A stretch of DNA of 15,708 bases from NCBI GenBank assembly GCA_034211115.1, contig JAXHTH010000217.1, forward strand, positions 1 to 15,708, in the 5' to 3' direction. Shown here one piece after another: positions 13,101 through 15,708 of this stretch. The notes under the pieces are model-generated. The model saw only the letters and a program-made list of their open reading frames with translations. It was not told the origin of the DNA and made no database searches. The position numbers were made by a program, and so were the translations under genes. This DNA is from JAXHTH01 sp034211115 (lineage in GTDB: Bacteria > Planctomycetota > Phycisphaerae > Phycisphaerales > SM1A02). Positions within the stretch are counted from its first letter, which is position 1. Each line of letters opens with the position of its first letter.

Positions 13101-13129
13101 TTGCGTCACCTGTTGATATCTACTACTCT
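13101..13129 (+). promoter_or_regulatory. promoter of the dockerin-repeat protein
   Basis: TTGCGT (13101-13106), a spacer of exactly 17 bases and TACTCT (13124-13129) in a locally AT-richer stretch. The predicted start near 13136 gives a leader of about 86 bases. Confidence 0.6.
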
Positions 13130-13221
13130 GGAACCGATCGGTCGCCCGCCGCCCCGGCGAGCGTGTGGCGAGACCGGACTGATGCGGCGGATTCCGGGGT
13201 CACGCTGAAAGGAGAACGAAC

Positions 13222-15702
13222 ATGCAGTGTGTGAGGGATCTGATGGAGCCGGTGCGCACCACCGCCGGGACGTTCCTCGTATTGCTGGGCGCGACGACGG
13301 CATGGGGAGACCCACTGCCATCCGGGCCGGCCGGCCTCGCCAACGCCGGCGCCGGTATGGGCCCGCTCGTGGCGTCCCCCGCCGCCTTCGGCGGGCAATG
13401 TCCGGGTGACGTGGACGACGATGACGACACGGACTGGTCCGATCTGGCCATCCTCCTCGCCGACTGGGGCTGCGAGGGCGACTGCGTCGCTGATCTCAAC
13501 GGCGATGGCACCACCGGCGTCCAGGACCTGCTGCTGCTGCTGGCCGACTGGGCCTGCCCCGATGGCGATGGGAGCTGCGACGAGCCCGGCTCCGGGGTCG
13601 TCACCGTCGCCGTCGCCGAGGTGGACAACACCGGCGTCGGACCCGGCGATGATCCGCTCGAGCCGGCGTTCGACGGCGGCGTGACCCACTTCACCTTCGA
13701 TCTGCAGGTGACCGCAGCGCCCGGGGAGGACTGGGGAGCGGCCGAATCGGAGGCGGTGACGTTCGACGAGCAGACGATGACGTTCTTCACCCATGCGCTG
13801 GGCTCCGGCGCTCCCCCGCCGGTGGAGTACCTCCCGTCCTGGCCCGCGCTGGAGTTCGACAGCTACTGGTGCGCGGCGACGCAGATCGGCTCCGGCGAGG
13901 TGGGACTCACCCCCTACACCGCGGAGATGATCTGGACGCCCGTACAGCTCCGCGCCCTCTGGTGTGACATCATCGCGACGCCCGACGGGCCGTACACCGT
14001 CGCGCGACACACGATCGTCGTTCCGGCCGGCGGCGAAGCGACACCGCCCCGGGTCGTCCCCCTCGGGACCGGCGGCGACGTCCCCGTCGTCGGCACCATC
14101 ACCGGGTGGGTGACCAACTCCAGCTACAACCCCGGCTGCGATGATTTCCTCTTCGACATCATCTTCTGCGGGCCCGACTCCGACGGTGACGGGTACGGCG
14201 ACGATTGCGACAACTGCCCCGACCACTACAACCCCGACCAGGCCGACTGCGATGACGACGGCATGGGTGATGTCTGCGCCATCGCCGACGGGTTCAGCGA
14301 AGACTGCCAGCCCAACGGCGTGCCCGATGAATGCGACATCGCCGACGGCACCAGCGAGGATGAAAACGGGAACGGCGTTCCCGATGAATGCGAAGATCAG
14401 TGTCCCGGCGATGTCGACGAGGACTACGACACGGACTGGTCGGACCTCGCCATCGTTCTCGCCGATCATGGCTGCGAAGAACCGCCGGAGTGCGTGGGCG
14501 ACGTGGACAACGACGGCGACACTGACTTCAACGACATCCTCGCCCTCCTCACCGACTGGGGCTGCCCGGACGGCGACGGAAGTTGCGACGAGCCCGGCTC
14601 CGGTCTCATCCTCATCTCCGCCGTCGACGTGGACAACTCCTCCGTCGGGCCGGGCGACGATCCGAATGAGCCGGTTTTCGACGGCGGGGTGACTCACTTC
14701 ACCTTCGACATCCGGGTGGACGTGGAGGAAGGCGAGGACTGGGGTGCGGCCGGATCGCACTCGCTCATCATCGATCCCGTCGCCGAGTTCTTCGTCCACA
14801 GCGTCGATCTCGAGGGTCATCCGCCCGACCCGGCGATGTTCGCGGTCTGGCCCGCGTTGGAGTTCGACAGCTACTGGTGTGCGCCGACGGAGATTCCCCC
14901 CGGAGGCGCCGGCTCGGATCCCCCCGGCCTCTGGGTCGAAACCTGGACGCCGACGGAACTGACGACGGAGGTGTGGCTGGATCTGCAGCTCACGGAGGGC
15001 GGGCCGTACACCATCGCCCGGCACACGATCATCGTCCCACCCGGCGGGGCCGAGACGCCCCCCGCCATCGTCGCTGCCGGAAGCGGAGGGGAGACGCCCA
15101 TCATCGCCACCGTCACCGGTTGGGTCACCAACGCCAGCTACGAGCCCGGATGCGAGGACTTCGAGTTCGACATCCTGCATTGCGGCCCGGACTCCGATGA
15201 AGACGGATTCGGCGACGACTGCGACAACTGCCCCGATCACTACAACCCCGAGCAGACCGACTGCGACAACGACGGCATCGGCGATGTCTGCGCCATCGCC
15301 GAGGGGCTTGCCGAGGATCTCAATGAGAACGGCATCCCCGATCACTGCGAGTGCCCGGCCGACTTCGACGACGACTGGGACACGGACACCGCCGATCTGC
15401 TCATCCTGCTCGGCGAATGGGGCGAGGACGGCTCCGAAGGCGGCGATGTCGACTTCGACGGCGATGTCGATACCGAGGACCTGCTCGACCTCCTCGGCCG
15501 GTGGGGCGACTGCCCATCGCTCTGCCCGTGGGATTTCAACGAGGACGGGGTCGTCGATGATCTGGACCGCGACATCCTCCTCGATCACTGGGGCGACTGC
15601 CCCGATCCACCCGAGGAATGCCCGTGGGATCTCGACGGCGACGGTGACGTCGACAACGACGATCTGACGATCCTCCTCGAGCACTACGGCGAGTGCCCGT
15701 AG
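13222..15702 (+). CDS. secreted dockerin-repeat / thrombospondin-type-3-like calcium-binding protein
   Basis: The 826-residue, very acidic protein has a signal peptide (hydrophobic about 15-27, cleavage likely after AWG-29). AAAGGAG at 13208-13214 sets the start. It holds eight EF-hand-like dockerin half-repeats of the 'GDvDgDGdvdxxDllxlLxdWG' type, starting near 60, 88, 394, 424, 711, 740, 768 and 800. Two beta-rich domains (about 124-316 and 460-654) share 'GVTHFTFD', 'ALEFDSYWCA' and 'GPYT(V/I)ARHTI(V/I)VP'. Each is followed by a type-3-like calcium repeat (DSDGDGYGDDCDNCPDHYNP at 319-338; its partner at 657-676). Such proteins, called GC-type dockerin-anchored, are common in Planctomycetota, where the C-terminal repeats probably serve secretion or surface attachment. 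No catalytic motif is seen. Regular cysteines suggest disulfides outside the cytoplasm. It ends just inside the window. Confidence 0.9.
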   Translation: MQCVRDLMEPVRTTAGTFLVLLGATTAWGDPLPSGPAGLANAGAGMGPLVASPAAFGGQCPGDVDDDDDTDWSDLAILLADWGCEGDCVADLNGDGTTGVQDLLLLLADWACPDGDGSCDEPGSGVVTVAVAEVDNTGVGPGDDPLEPAFDGGVTHFTFDLQVTAAPGEDWGAAESEAVTFDEQTMTFFTHALGSGAPPPVEYLPSWPALEFDSYWCAATQIGSGEVGLTPYTAEMIWTPVQLRALWCDIIATPDGPYTVARHTIVVPAGGEATPPRVVPLGTGGDVPVVGTITGWVTNSSYNPGCDDFLFDIIFCGPDSDGDGYGDDCDNCPDHYNPDQADCDDDGMGDVCAIADGFSEDCQPNGVPDECDIADGTSEDENGNGVPDECEDQCPGDVDEDYDTDWSDLAIVLADHGCEEPPECVGDVDNDGDTDFNDILALLTDWGCPDGDGSCDEPGSGLILISAVDVDNSSVGPGDDPNEPVFDGGVTHFTFDIRVDVEEGEDWGAAGSHSLIIDPVAEFFVHSVDLEGHPPDPAMFAVWPALEFDSYWCAPTEIPPGGAGSDPPGLWVETWTPTELTTEVWLDLQLTEGGPYTIARHTIIVPPGGAETPPAIVAAGSGGETPIIATVTGWVTNASYEPGCEDFEFDILHCGPDSDEDGFGDDCDNCPDHYNPEQTDCDNDGIGDVCAIAEGLAEDLNENGIPDHCECPADFDDDWDTDTADLLILLGEWGEDGSEGGDVDFDGDVDTEDLLDLLGRWGDCPSLCPWDFNEDGVVDDLDRDILLDHWGDCPDPPEECPWDLDGDGDVDNDDLTILLEHYGECP
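13396..14397 (+). repeat. internal duplication, copy 1
   Basis: The first copy of a unit of about 1 kb encodes residues 59-392: a dockerin pair, a beta domain and a calcium repeat. It aligns with copy 2 at an offset of 334-338 codons, starting with CPGDVD in both. Confidence 0.85.
14398..15351 (+). repeat. internal duplication, copy 2
   Basis: The second copy covers residues 393-710. The dockerin pair, the 'SCDEPGSG' linker and the calcium repeat are almost unchanged from copy 1, while the middle of the beta domain has diverged. Only copy 1 has the extra 'NGVPDEC' repeat near 365-390. Confidence 0.85.
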
Positions 15703-15708
15703 GGCCGA

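Noticed and set aside
13123..15684. 853-codon open frame antisense to the dockerin-repeat gene
   Set aside because: It mirrors the Asp/Gly/Val-rich coding strand of a repeat protein in very GC-rich DNA. The product is a low-complexity Val/Gly/Glu/Ala/Asp sequence with no domain, and the plus strand has promoter, ribosome site and signal peptide.

Overview
The window is very GC-rich, densely coding DNA from a bacterial chromosome. The best guess is a member of Planctomycetota, probably of the Phycisphaerae type. This is inference from gene content: a large secreted protein built from 'GDvDgDGdvdxxDllxlLxdWG' dockerin-like repeats and thrombospondin-type-3-like calcium repeats (typical of that group), an orphan mraZ with no division cluster behind it, a stand-alone csrA, and several proteins of no recognisable family. 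No phage, insertion sequence, CRISPR array, tRNA or rRNA was seen.

Layout. (1) 1-867, minus strand: the N-terminal part of an M20 dipeptidase, cut by the window edge, and a small zinc-ribbon protein with a C-terminal membrane anchor. (2) 981-5120, plus strand: two unrecognised proteins, then lemA and an HtpX-like M48 metalloprotease with a long TerB-like tail. LemA and the protease form an operon-like pair. (3) 5213-10328, minus strand: a run read as lipoprotein, membrane M48 protease, dapF (coupled to the protease by an ATGA overlap), then an AstA-family arginine N-succinyltransferase. The two runs converge on a hairpin-rich gap at 5121-5212. (4) 10425-12030: a Nfu-type iron-sulfur scaffold gene ending in a clear intrinsic terminator, then csrA with its own promoter, then a 443-base gap without a protein gene, then mraZ on the opposite strand. 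(5) 12341-15702, plus strand: a flavin-reductase-like protein and an 826-residue secreted dockerin-repeat protein carrying an internal duplication of about 1 kb.

The most interesting part is the gap between csrA and mraZ. Read on the minus strand it holds four copies of AGGGAC and one ACGGA within about 120 bases. Three AGGGAC copies lie exactly in hairpin loops and the ACGGA lies in a fourth loop. The stretch ends in a 10-bp hairpin followed by TTTT. This is the expected architecture of a CsrA-sequestering RNA (CsrB/RsmY type), placed next to csrA itself. A further near-consensus CsrA site (CAGGGATG) sits just upstream of the mraZ start codon, and the mraZ promoter carries three MraZ-box-like repeats at 10-bp spacing. 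Together these suggest a small local circuit linking CsrA, a candidate sponge RNA and MraZ. The motifs and stems are read directly from the sequence; their function is inference.
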